The notes beneath the pieces were generated by a model. The model was given only the letters and a program-made list of their open reading frames with translations. It had not been told where the DNA came from and made no database searches. Shown piece after piece: positions 35,304-44,104 of a stretch of DNA of 64,000 bases. The stretch covers positions 1 through 64,000 of the forward strand of contig CAWAMJ010000022.1 in the NCBI GenBank assembly GCA_963783085.1, written 5' to 3'. Every line of letters begins with the position of its first letter. The first letter of the stretch is position 1. Position numbers and translations under genes: made by a program. Origin of the DNA: CAVYUC01 sp963783085 (GTDB lineage Bacteria > Bacteroidota > Bacteroidia > Bacteroidales > Prolixibacteraceae).

Positions 35304-36956
35304 ATGAAAACGAACATTTTGTTACTTATTGGAATCATGTTGCTGATTAGTCATCAGTGGAAAGCAGCAGCCCAAACAGCAACTGACGGTGGGATTACAT
35401 TATTGAGTCCGCCGGGGCTGCATTTGCTTTCCGAAACACTGGCAAGCGAATACACACTTTATAACTCCGGGGCAAAAATCAAGGTACAAATTGCTGATTT
35501 CGCACAAGTTCCGGAAGATACCAATGTTCTTGGTATTGCGGCGGGAGGAACAGTTTCAGGTAGTGGCGACTGGGAATTACTGATTGGGCGGGAAGTGATC
35601 GTCCCGATTTTCAGTTCAAAAAATCCTTTCGTTGAATTGATTCAGAAAAAAGGAATTTCACCACAGAACCTGAATAAAGCGCTTAACAGCAGCAATCTGA
35701 AGGTGTGGGGGACGTTGCTCGGCGAAATTCAAAACGCTCCCCTCCACATATATATTGCTGATGAAGAAATCGTCCGGCAGTTGTCACAAAAATTTATTTC
35801 ACACGGTTCTGCAGGCCCGGAAGTTGCTTATATTCCGGCAGGTAATATCGTTGAGGCGGTTAATAAGGATGTATATGCCATTGGGTTTTGCCGGCTGAAC
35901 AGCATCACCGGTTCCGGCACGGGCGTTGATCCGGGAATCAGCCTGATGCCCGTTGACAATAACAACAATGGCCGGCTCGATTACAACGAACAAATCTACA
36001 ACGATCCTGATATCCTGCGAAGGGGAGTTTGGATTGGGAAATATCCGCATGAACTGGTTTCAGGGATATACGCAGTTTCTGCAGGAAAACCTTCAGGTAC
36101 TGAAATTACCGCTTTTTTAAATTGGGTTCTTACAGAGGGGCAACATTATGTTGAATCGGGCGGATTTACTCAACTGGTTTACAACGAACGCCAGGCGAAG
36201 CTCGATAAAATAACCGGTAATACTGAATTTTCGCTACCCAAAACGGAGACCGGTTTCAACCGAAGTCTGCTTTGGACCAGTTTATTCGTTGCGCTCGGAT
36301 TATTTATAATCCTGCTTGCTGCCGGCAGGTTTGGAAGAAAACGAAAATTAGCCCCTGTTTCATCATCGCATCCGAAATTGATGAACGAGGATTCGCTGAT
36401 TTTTCCAAATGGTTTGTACTTCGATAAATCGCACACTTGGGTTTTTATGGAAAAGAACGGCCAGGTCCGGTTCGGAATTGATGACTTTTTGCCCAATATA
36501 ACCGGGAAATATACACGGGTTTCGTTGAAGAACCCGGGAGATAAAGTGAAGCGCAAAGAACCAATCGTTACGTTAATCCGGAACGGGAAACAGATTAATA
36601 TTCACGCCCCTGTTTCAGGAACAATAAAAGATATTAATGAAATTCTGGTGACCAACCCGGACGAAATAAATAAATCGCCATACGGAGAAGGTTGGATTTA
36701 TATGATTGCACCTTCGAACTGGGAGCGCGAAATTAAATTCTTCAGCCTCGGCGGGAAATACCACATGTGGATTAAAAATGAATTTGTCCGGTTGAAAGAT
36801 TTTCTGGCATGTTCGTTCAGCATAAAACACATGCCGGAAACCGGACTCGTTTTCCAGGAAGGCGGCGAATTGCCCCGTTTTGTACTTCAGGATATGGAAC
36901 CTCAGCTGTGGGAGGATTTTCAAAACTATTTCATTGAAACTTCTGATATGTACTAA
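35304..36956 (+). CDS. Periplasmic substrate-binding domain fused through a membrane helix to a GcvH-like domain
   Basis: The 550-residue protein has four parts. A signal peptide (1-24) leads into a PstS-like substrate-binding domain (30-300), including GVWIGKYPHELVSGIYAVSA and LNWVLTEGQHYVESGGF. Inside it lies an EF-hand-type loop DNNNNGRLDYNE (218-229). A membrane segment (322-341) followed by GRKRK places the rest in the cytoplasm. The C-terminal part (365-475) is GcvH-like: YFDKSHTWV, HAPVSG, PYGEGWIYMI. The lipoyl-Lys turn reads RNGKQINI; Lys429 is conserved in the two sister proteins but one residue off the GcvH lipoyl position. A tail motif FQEGGELP also recurs in both sisters. I know of no described protein with this plan. 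Confidence 0.82.
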   Translation: MKTNILLLIGIMLLISHQWKAAAQTATDGGITLLSPPGLHLLSETLASEYTLYNSGAKIKVQIADFAQVPEDTNVLGIAAGGTVSGSGDWELLIGREVIVPIFSSKNPFVELIQKKGISPQNLNKALNSSNLKVWGTLLGEIQNAPLHIYIADEEIVRQLSQKFISHGSAGPEVAYIPAGNIVEAVNKDVYAIGFCRLNSITGSGTGVDPGISLMPVDNNNNGRLDYNEQIYNDPDILRRGVWIGKYPHELVSGIYAVSAGKPSGTEITAFLNWVLTEGQHYVESGGFTQLVYNERQAKLDKITGNTEFSLPKTETGFNRSLLWTSLFVALGLFIILLAAGRFGRKRKLAPVSSSHPKLMNEDSLIFPNGLYFDKSHTWVFMEKNGQVRFGIDDFLPNITGKYTRVSLKNPGDKVKRKEPIVTLIRNGKQINIHAPVSGTIKDINEILVTNPDEINKSPYGEGWIYMIAPSNWEREIKFFSLGGKYHMWIKNEFVRLKDFLACSFSIKHMPETGLVFQEGGELPRFVLQDMEPQLWEDFQNYFIETSDMY

Positions 36957-37040
36957 GCTTGTTTTTAAGGAAATCAGCAACGGAAGCTGGTGGATGTATG
37001 GTTTGGCATAATCGATTTTAAATATAAATAATTACACGAA

Positions 37041-37940
37041 ATGAAAACCGGAATTTTTTTGGGCATTTGTTTGTCGTTGTTCCTTTTTACAAACGTTTGC
37101 TACGGAAATGGTATTCTGGGCATAATTGAAAACGGGCCGGCTTTTCAGGAGAATAATCAGGACGACTTTACGGATACTGCAAAAAGGTTGCGGGCAGATG
37201 CCGGGGAATCAAATGCGATTGCCCTGGGCGTACTAAAACTACAACCATCTAAATCGGGTACGTTTGTTCTGTTAATAAGCGGAATTGTGCTCGCCGCGGT
37301 GGTTGCCGGATTTAACTTTAACAGAAAGAAAAGGGGATCCAGGGCATCCGGGGAAAATGCCAAAGTATTAAATGATCGTATTTTATCGTTTCCCGACGCT
37401 ATCTACTTCGACAAATCACACACCTGGGTTTCGAAAGAAAAAGATGGGACCCTGAAAATGGGAATCGACGATTTTTTGCAGCACGTAACCGGTGATTACA
37501 CCGGATTGTGGATGAAAAATCCGGAAGAATCTTTTGTAAGGCACGAACCTGTTTTATCGTTATTGCAAAAAGGGAAAAGAATAAATGTTAAAGCTCCCGT
37601 TTCAGGAAAGATAAAGGAGTTCAACAAAGACTTACTTGCATTTCCTGCTATCGTAAACAATTCGCCTTATTCCTGGGGGTGGATATATATTATTGAACCT
37701 ACATCATGGGTGCATGAAATTAACTTGTTAATGCTGGCAAAATCCTATAAAACATGGATAAAAAAGGAAATTGCAAGGTTAAAAGATTTTGTTTCTGCAA
37801 TAAATCCTGACGCCGGTGTATCAGGGCAGGTCGTTTATCAGGAAGGCGGAGAATTACCCGATAATGTGCTGGAGGATTTTGACCTTGGTGTTTGGGAAGA
37901 GTTTCAGAAACGTTTTCTCGACACTGCCGATTTGAATTGA
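37041..37940 (+). CDS. Membrane-anchored GcvH-like protein
   Basis: This 299-residue protein has an N-terminal signal peptide, a short periplasmic stretch, a membrane segment (about 73-92) followed by NRKKRGSR and a cytoplasmic GcvH-like domain (IYFDKSHTWVSKEKDG, KAPVSGKI, WGWIYII). The turn that carries lipoyl-Lys in GcvH reads LQKGKRINVKAPVSG, with Lys179 in the same place as in its two sisters. The C-terminal YQEGGELPDNVLEDF block matches the upstream protein. It is probably an accessory of the same membrane complex; whether it is lipoylated is untested. Confidence 0.82.
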   Translation: MKTGIFLGICLSLFLFTNVCYGNGILGIIENGPAFQENNQDDFTDTAKRLRADAGESNAIALGVLKLQPSKSGTFVLLISGIVLAAVVAGFNFNRKKRGSRASGENAKVLNDRILSFPDAIYFDKSHTWVSKEKDGTLKMGIDDFLQHVTGDYTGLWMKNPEESFVRHEPVLSLLQKGKRINVKAPVSGKIKEFNKDLLAFPAIVNNSPYSWGWIYIIEPTSWVHEINLLMLAKSYKTWIKKEIARLKDFVSAINPDAGVSGQVVYQEGGELPDNVLEDFDLGVWEEFQKRFLDTADLN

Positions 37941-37967
37941 ATCACTAATTAAAAAAATAATAAAACC

Positions 37968-38831
37968 ATGAGCATCGATAGACGAAATTTTTTCAAAGTG
38001 CTTGGCGCAACGGGCGCCACACTGGCTTTTGGAAAAAAAGCCGGTGCCGCACCGGAAAATTCGGAAACCAATGAATTTTACGGGATACTTTACGATTCAA
38101 CCCGTTGTGTTGGGTGCCAAACCTGCGAATTTTCCTGCGCCGAAGCCAATAATTTACCCGAGCCTGCGGATTATCCTGAAGTGGGTAAAATCCGAAAAAC
38201 GGATGAAACCCGGCGAACCGTGGTAAACGCTTACGAAACTTCGGCGGGCGAAGTATACGTGAAACGTCAGTGTATGCATTGCAACCAGCCTGCATGTGCA
38301 TCGGCATGTTTGACGAAAGCCATGTATAAAACTGAAAGGAGCCCGGTAATCTGGCGTGAAGACAAATGTATGGGTTGCCGTTATTGTATGGTTTCGTGCC
38401 CGTTCGATATGCCGAAATTCGAATTCAACAGCCCGAATCCAAAAATCAACAAATGCGATATGTGTTATAATCGTCAAAAAGAAGGAAAACTTCCTGCCTG
38501 CGTTGAAAATTGTCCGGCGGAGGCGTTGGTATTCGGCACCCGGAGGGAACTTCTGCAGGAGGCACACAAACGAATTGTCGAAAATCCCGGACAGTATGTC
38601 GATCATATTTATGGCGAAACCGAAGCCGGCGGAACTGCATTTCTGTATCTTTCCGGAGTGCCGTTCGAAGAAATTGGCTTTAACACCTCCATTCAGAATT
38701 CTTCCTATCCCGCATTAACAAAAGGATTTTTGTACAGCGTACCCACTGTTTTTGTTTTGTGGCCGGTTTTGCTGCTGGGCCTTCAGGAAGCAACCAAAAG
38801 TAATCAACTTAAAAAGAGCGAAAATGAATAA
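37968..38831 (+). CDS. Tat-exported 4x[4Fe-4S] ferredoxin-like subunit (HybA/HmcB/DmsB type)
   Basis: The 287-residue protein begins with a Tat signal (DRRNFFKVLGATG) and carries sixteen cysteines in four groups: CVGCQTCEFSC (47-57), CMHCNQPACASAC (102-114), CMGCRYCMVSC (134-144) and CDMCYNRQ...ACVENC (163-182). The C-terminus has one membrane helix (LYSVPTVFVLWPVLLLGL). This is the electron-transfer subunit of periplasm-facing complexes such as HybA, and it passes electrons to or from a NrfD-type partner, which is the next gene and overlaps it. No catalytic molybdopterin or hydrogenase subunit is nearby. Confidence 0.93.
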   Translation: MSIDRRNFFKVLGATGATLAFGKKAGAAPENSETNEFYGILYDSTRCVGCQTCEFSCAEANNLPEPADYPEVGKIRKTDETRRTVVNAYETSAGEVYVKRQCMHCNQPACASACLTKAMYKTERSPVIWREDKCMGCRYCMVSCPFDMPKFEFNSPNPKINKCDMCYNRQKEGKLPACVENCPAEALVFGTRRELLQEAHKRIVENPGQYVDHIYGETEAGGTAFLYLSGVPFEEIGFNTSIQNSSYPALTKGFLYSVPTVFVLWPVLLLGLQEATKSNQLKKSENE

Positions 38832-40068
38832 TGTTGTCACAACTTCTGCAATGAATGAAAACGAGAGCAAAAGTATTTGGAGATTTTTGCTTGACGAACT
38901 AAAACCAAAGGGTAAAATGTTTACTTGGTTCAACCTGATTTCGGTGCCGGTGATGTTGCTGGGACTGGTATTAATTGTGATCCGGTTCTGGAAAGGAATT
39001 GGCGCGGTAACGAATTTGAGCCAGGAAACCCCGTGGGGGCTGTGGATTGGGTTCGACGTGGTAACCGGTGTTGCATTTGCCGGCGGAGCCTATGTTATTA
39101 CTTTCATGGTATACATCCTCAACCTGAAACAATACCATTCCATTGTACGTGTAACGGTTTTAAACGGCTTTCTTGCGTATGTATTCTATGCAGGTGCGTT
39201 GCTGCTCGATTTAGGCCGGCCATGGAACGTCATCAATCCAATCATCGGAAACGGCTTTGGCACCAGTTCGGTAATGTTCCTGGTAGCCTGGCATTTCCTG
39301 CTTTACATGCTGGCACAGTTTATTGAATTTTCGCCAACTGTGGCTGAGTGGCTTGGGGCGCAGCGGGCCCGAAAAATTCTGGCCGGAATGACCATTGGCG
39401 CGGTTATTTTTGGTATTACGTTGTCTACATTGCATCAATCGGGACTTGGTGCGCTTTTCCTGATGGCAAAAGAAAAAATTCATCCGCTGTGGTATTCCGA
39501 ATTCATACCAATCCTGTTTTTTATTTCGAGTATTTTCGCCGGTCTTTCCATGGTTATCTTCGAAGGATCAATCAGTCAGAAAGTTTTTTCAGACCAAATC
39601 AGCGAAGAAAACCACCGTGCGCACAATAAAATTCTGCGCGGTTTAGCGAAAATTTGTACAATGGTCCTGTTCGCTTACTTTTTCCTGAAAGTGCTCGATT
39701 TCGTGCACGGGCAGCACTACAATTTGCTGAATACACCCCTGGGTTACTGGTACCTCACTGAAATGCTGGGATTCGTTTTTTTGCCGATGGTGCTGTATTT
39801 CATCAGTTACCGGAAGAACAACATCCTGCTCATAAAAGTTGCTTCCGTAATTACAATGATTGGAATTATTGTGAACAGACTGAACGTTTCTGTTATCGGT
39901 TTTCGGTGGGATGCTGCAACACATTACGTTCCGTCGTGGATGGAGATCGTTATTACACTCGCGGTAATTTTTGCTGAAATCTGGATTTTCAGATGGGTAA
40001 TCAACCGGATGCCGGTGCTTCGCGATTCGCCGTCGTGGGTGAAATTACAGGAACAAGAGGTTTCATAA
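38824..40068 (+). CDS. NrfD/HybB-type polytopic quinone-reactive membrane protein
   Basis: The 414-residue protein has about ten membrane segments (for example WFNLISVPVMLLGLVLIVIR and FEGLSMVIF-like block FAGLSMVIFEGSISQKVF) and the NrfD/HybB-family motif KIHPLWYSEFIPILFF. It transfers electrons between the [4Fe-4S] subunit and membrane quinol. I start at the ATG that overlaps the stop of the ferredoxin gene, since the longer TTG frame lies within it. The gene after it encodes a third GcvH-like protein. Such a pair normally belongs to PSR, Hyb, Hmc or Dsr-like complexes. Confidence 0.92.
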   Translation: MNNVVTTSAMNENESKSIWRFLLDELKPKGKMFTWFNLISVPVMLLGLVLIVIRFWKGIGAVTNLSQETPWGLWIGFDVVTGVAFAGGAYVITFMVYILNLKQYHSIVRVTVLNGFLAYVFYAGALLLDLGRPWNVINPIIGNGFGTSSVMFLVAWHFLLYMLAQFIEFSPTVAEWLGAQRARKILAGMTIGAVIFGITLSTLHQSGLGALFLMAKEKIHPLWYSEFIPILFFISSIFAGLSMVIFEGSISQKVFSDQISEENHRAHNKILRGLAKICTMVLFAYFFLKVLDFVHGQHYNLLNTPLGYWYLTEMLGFVFLPMVLYFISYRKNNILLIKVASVITMIGIIVNRLNVSVIGFRWDAATHYVPSWMEIVITLAVIFAEIWIFRWVINRMPVLRDSPSWVKLQEQEVS

Positions 40069-40093
40069 TTCATCATTTAAAAAATTAAAACCA

Positions 40094-40804
40094 ATGGAAG
40101 GATTTTCAAATATCAATATTTTCGAAACAAAAGGATTGGAATACATTATCATCATCTTTTTCCTTTTTGTACTTATTCCGTTTTGGGTGTTGTTCAATAA
40201 AAAAATTAAGGTTGAAGTTCCTGCCGCTTTAAAAACGCTTTCGGCAATTGTCCGTAACATCCCGCAGGGGCTGTTTTTTAGCCGGAACCATACCTGGGCG
40301 CAACTCGAAAAATCGGGAATTGCCAAAATAGGTATCGACGAATTTCTGGTATACCTGGTTGGCGCCGGTAAAATCAACTGGTTAAAGTTACCCGGTGAAA
40401 ATTTAATGAGAGGCGAACTGATGGCTGAAATACATAAAGAAGGCAAAAGGTTAAAAATTTTCGCTCCGGTTTCGGGCGAAATCGTTAAAACCAATGTAAC
40501 CGCCGGCGGAAATCCGGAGATTCTAACTGCCGATCCTTACAGAAATGGCTGGCTGTATGCTGTACAACCTGCAAACTGGAAAGCGGAAACATCAGGATGT
40601 TACCTGGCAGAGGAAGCAACCCGCTGGATTTCGGAAGAATTGCAGCGCCTGAAGGATTTTCTTGCCCGCTCTTATAAATCCGGAAATGAACAAATGCAAC
40701 TGGTTTACCAGGAAGGTGGTGAACTTCTGCCCGATTTGTTGTCGGAAATGCCTGCCGAAATCTGGGATAGTTTTCAAAGGGAATTTTTGGATGAAACCAA
40801 TTGA
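40094..40804 (+). CDS. Membrane-anchored GcvH-like protein (third copy)
   Basis: The 236-residue protein has one N-terminal membrane segment (LEYIIIIFFLFVLIPFWVLF) followed by NKKIK, then a cytoplasmic GcvH-like domain (FFSRNHTW, FAPVSGEI, PYRNGWLYAV). The turn corresponding to the lipoyl loop reads IHKEGKRLKIFAPVSG, with Lys118 aligned to that of the two earlier copies. The C-terminal motif VYQEGGELLPDLL is shared as well. It follows NrfD by 25 bases. A hairpin and a terminator close the transcript downstream. Confidence 0.8.
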   Translation: MEGFSNINIFETKGLEYIIIIFFLFVLIPFWVLFNKKIKVEVPAALKTLSAIVRNIPQGLFFSRNHTWAQLEKSGIAKIGIDEFLVYLVGAGKINWLKLPGENLMRGELMAEIHKEGKRLKIFAPVSGEIVKTNVTAGGNPEILTADPYRNGWLYAVQPANWKAETSGCYLAEEATRWISEELQRLKDFLARSYKSGNEQMQLVYQEGGELLPDLLSEMPAEIWDSFQREFLDETN

Positions 40805-40843
40805 TCAGCCGGTCCGTTCTTTGGAAACAAACTCTGAAGTTTT

Positions 40844-40883
40844 AATCAATCCGTGGTTTGTACCAACAAATCACGGGTTGATT
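40844..40883. repeat. Long imperfect hairpin after the third GcvH-like gene
   Basis: AATCAAtCCGTGgTTTG and CAAAtCACGGgTTGATT can pair over about 17 positions with two G-U pairs around a six-base loop. It has no T run of its own and lies just before the terminator. It may be an mRNA-stabilising hairpin. Confidence 0.5.
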
Positions 40884-40900
40884 ATTTAACTGTTAATATT

Positions 40901-40933
40901 AAGCAGGATGCAATGTCCTGCTTGTTCTTTTTC
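40901..40933 (+). terminator. Terminator between the redox genes and the two-component genes
   Basis: AAGCAGGA and TCCTGCTT form an eight-pair perfect stem followed by GTTCTTTTTC. The sensor kinase gene starts about 65 bases later, so it may have its own promoter. Confidence 0.7.
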
Positions 40934-40999
40934 GTAATTTGCATTCGGTAACGTTTACCAATTACTTTCAGAAAAAGCCAAAAATTTAAACCAGCCGGT

Positions 41000-42670
41000 A
41001 TGGATTCAACACAAAATACACCCGTCAACAGAAGCAGGCTGAATGTATTTTTTGTCAAATACCTGAGTTTTCATTCGTCGATTTACGCACGGGTAATATA
41101 TATTATTGCCATATCGCTGGTATTTCTTTTTTTCTCATTTAGCGCCATTTTCAAATCGGTTTACGGCGAATATTTGAATACCATCATCCGGCAGCGCGGT
41201 AACAATGTGGGTTCAATTGTGGAAGGTTCATTGTACTATTCCATGTTGAAAAACGACAAAAGCGCATTGCAAAGCACGCTCGATATTATAAATACAATGC
41301 CCGGTATCGATGAGGTGAATATGTACGACAGCCGCGACAGTCTGGTATATTCCTCGTACAAAGATGATCCGCTCAACCAGGGGAATCCCAACTGCGTAAG
41401 TTGCCATGCCAATTTCGCACAAATGTTCCCTCCCAAAGAAAAGTCGTATCGCATTATCGATTTTAAAAGCGCCTGCATCATGAACCAAAGCGACCGCGGG
41501 CATCGGCAGTTGTTGATCCGTTCCCCTATTTTCAACGAGAAATCATGTTATACCGCCGCATGCCATGCACATAACCAAAGCGAAGAAGTCCTTGGTTCGC
41601 TGATTATCAAAGTTCCGCTTGATGTGCTGGATTCCGCGGTTAATAAATCGTCTGCTGAATTTTTCATCCTGGCCATTTTAACGACACTTGTATTGCTCTC
41701 GTTCCTTATTTTTTTCACCAACAACAAAATCAGGAAACCATTAAATGCCATCGTTACGGCAAGTGAAGCCGTTTCGAAAGGCGACAGGAGCAGGCGTCTG
41801 GAAATTAAACCGAACCTGCTCGACGACATGCGGTTGGTTTCACAGGCATTCAACAACATGCTCGATAATCTGGATACCGCCAGCAAAGAACTGCAAAACT
41901 GGTCGCAGCAATTGGAATACAAGGTTCAGAAAAAATCGGAGGAATTGTCTGAGATTCAAAATGAATTGATTCACATTGAACGGATAACCTCGCTTGGAAA
42001 GCTGTCATCATCGGTAGCACACGAAATAAACAACCCGCTTTCCGGTATACTTACTTACACCAAATTAATAGCGAAGCGACTGAATAATATGGATACCGAT
42101 CCGGAAAAGGTGAAATCGCTGCTGAAATATTTAACGGTGATAGAAAATGAAACCAAACGTTGCGGTGATATTGTAAAAGGTTTGCTCGATTTTTCCAGGA
42201 AAGACCAGGAAAATTTCAAAAACCGCCACCTCCACCGCATTTTAAAGGAAGCTTACGATTTAATGGCGCACCAGATGCGAATTGCAGATGTTCATTTTTA
42301 CACGGAATTTGAAGCTGCCAACGATCTGGTTTTTTGTAACGACAACCAGATTAAACAGGTTTGCGTGGCGCTGCTTGTAAACGCTTCCGAAGCGGTGACC
42401 CAAAACGGGGAAATAACAATGAAAACCTCCAATCCGGATGACGAACACATCAGGCTCGACATTGCAGATAACGGAGTTGGAATTGCTCCGGAAGATATTT
42501 CAAGGATTTTTCAACCCTTCTACTCATCGAAACAAAAAGCCAGCGGAATTGGGCTGGGATTGGCAATTGTACATGGAATCGTTCAGAGCCACAAAGGCAA
42601 AATAGAGGTTCGTTCAGAACCTGGAAAAGGAACAATCATGTCGGTAATTTTATCATTGGTGAAAGTTTAA
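41000..42670 (+). CDS. Histidine kinase with a periplasmic sensor carrying two c-type heme motifs
   Basis: The 556-residue kinase has two membrane segments (about 31-52 and 220-240) around a periplasmic sensor. In the sensor lie CVSCH (132-136, the standard CxxCH heme motif) and CYTAACH (183-189, a CX4CH form known in some multiheme cytochromes). A HAMP domain (NNKIRKPLNAIVTASEAVSK) precedes the HisKA domain with phospho-acceptor His341 in VAHEINNPLSG and the HATPase domain (DNGVGIAPEDI, GIGLGLAIVHGI). This is the layout of heme c-based redox or gas sensor kinases. The NtrC-type partner starts 11 bases downstream. Confidence 0.92.
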   Translation: MDSTQNTPVNRSRLNVFFVKYLSFHSSIYARVIYIIAISLVFLFFSFSAIFKSVYGEYLNTIIRQRGNNVGSIVEGSLYYSMLKNDKSALQSTLDIINTMPGIDEVNMYDSRDSLVYSSYKDDPLNQGNPNCVSCHANFAQMFPPKEKSYRIIDFKSACIMNQSDRGHRQLLIRSPIFNEKSCYTAACHAHNQSEEVLGSLIIKVPLDVLDSAVNKSSAEFFILAILTTLVLLSFLIFFTNNKIRKPLNAIVTASEAVSKGDRSRRLEIKPNLLDDMRLVSQAFNNMLDNLDTASKELQNWSQQLEYKVQKKSEELSEIQNELIHIERITSLGKLSSSVAHEINNPLSGILTYTKLIAKRLNNMDTDPEKVKSLLKYLTVIENETKRCGDIVKGLLDFSRKDQENFKNRHLHRILKEAYDLMAHQMRIADVHFYTEFEAANDLVFCNDNQIKQVCVALLVNASEAVTQNGEITMKTSNPDDEHIRLDIADNGVGIAPEDISRIFQPFYSSKQKASGIGLGLAIVHGIVQSHKGKIEVRSEPGKGTIMSVILSLVKV

Positions 42671-42681
42671 TTTTTACAGAA

Positions 42682-44028
42682 ATGGCAGAAAATATTTCGT
42701 TATTGATAGTTGATGATGAAGAATCGGTGAGGGATTCTTTATACAACTGGTTTATTGAAGACGGTTATGCGGTGAAAAGCGCTGCCAATGCAAAAGAAGC
42801 GCTTTCGCTGCTCGAGTCGGAAAAATTCGACATTATTCTGGCTGATATTAAAATGCCGGGAATGGATGGGCTCGAAATGCACCGCCGGATTAAAATGTTA
42901 AACAGCGACGCTGTTGTAATTGTAATGACTGCCTTTGCATCGGTGGAAACAGCTGTTCAGGCGCTGAAAGACGGAGCGTACGATTATGTTACCAAACCGT
43001 TTGATCCGGATGATTTGTCGCACCTAATCCGCAATGCAGCCAACCAGGTTTTACTGAAATCGGAAAACGAAGCGCTGAAAAAGCGGGTTACCTCTTTGGA
43101 AAATATCGAGGATATTGTGGGCAGCAGCAATGCTATGTTAAAAGTGCTCCGGGATGTTGAAAATGTGGCGCAATCGAATTCTTCGGTAATAATAACCGGC
43201 GAAAGCGGGACCGGAAAAGAACTCATCGCCCGGGCTATTCATTCCAATTCGGCCAGAAAATATTTTCCGCTGATTACGGTCCACTGCGGCGCTTTGTCGG
43301 AAGATTTGCTGGAAAGCGAATTGTTTGGCCACGAAAAAGGCGCATTTACCGGTGCAATGTTTAACCGGAAGGGCCGCTTTGAAATGGCCGACGGCGGGAC
43401 GATTTTCCTGGATGAAATTGCTACTATTTCCGGAAAAATGCAGATCGAACTGCTGCGCGTGCTGGAGTCGAAAACATTCGTCAGGGTAGGAGGGAACAAG
43501 GAAATTAAGTCAGATTTCAGGGTAATTTGCGCCACCAACCGCGATCTAAAAAAACTGGTGGAGCAGGGGTCATTCCGCGAAGATTTATATTATCGGCTAA
43601 ATGTGGTAAACATCACCGTGCCACCGCTTCGTGAACGGCCGGAAGATATTCCGCTGCTGGTTAACCATTTTATAAAAAAATATTGCACTTCTATGAGCCG
43701 CGACTTAATTTCCATTTCGCCGGCAGCACTCAAACGGATCGAAATGTATGATTTTCCGGGAAATGTGCGCGAACTGGAAAACATGATTGAACGCGCTATT
43801 GTAGTGGGGAACGGAAAAGAAATCAGGTTGAAGGATTTGCCGCTCGAAAAGGATCTTGTCAGCGATTCGAATGAAAGCCTTTCGGAAATTGAACGAAAAT
43901 ATATCTTGCAGACCCTGATCAACTGCAACTGGAACATCAGCCGTGCGGCAAAAATTCTTCAGGTCGACCGCGTAACGCTGTATAACAAAATTAAAAAGTA
44001 CAACCTGCGTTCAACAACCGACGCCTGA
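42682..44028 (+). CDS. NtrC-family sigma-54-dependent response regulator
   Basis: The 448-residue regulator has a receiver domain (LLIVDDEESVRDSL, Asp in ILADIKMPGMDG), an AAA+ domain (ITGESGTGKELIARAIH Walker A, the GAFTGA sigma-54 contact loop intact, FLDEIAT Walker B) and a Fis-type helix-turn-helix (NISRAAKILQVDRVTLYNKI). It should activate sigma-54 promoters when phosphorylated by the heme kinase. A candidate sigma-54 promoter before the first gene of the locus makes autogenous control of the redox genes plausible. Confidence 0.95.
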   Translation: MAENISLLIVDDEESVRDSLYNWFIEDGYAVKSAANAKEALSLLESEKFDIILADIKMPGMDGLEMHRRIKMLNSDAVVIVMTAFASVETAVQALKDGAYDYVTKPFDPDDLSHLIRNAANQVLLKSENEALKKRVTSLENIEDIVGSSNAMLKVLRDVENVAQSNSSVIITGESGTGKELIARAIHSNSARKYFPLITVHCGALSEDLLESELFGHEKGAFTGAMFNRKGRFEMADGGTIFLDEIATISGKMQIELLRVLESKTFVRVGGNKEIKSDFRVICATNRDLKKLVEQGSFREDLYYRLNVVNITVPPLRERPEDIPLLVNHFIKKYCTSMSRDLISISPAALKRIEMYDFPGNVRELENMIERAIVVGNGKEIRLKDLPLEKDLVSDSNESLSEIERKYILQTLINCNWNISRAAKILQVDRVTLYNKIKKYNLRSTTDA

Positions 44029-44104
44029 TATTTTGAATGCCGGTTGCGAAACGAAATTAACCGGATTAATGAAATGAAAAAAGCCAATAATCGGAATTAT
44101 ACAA

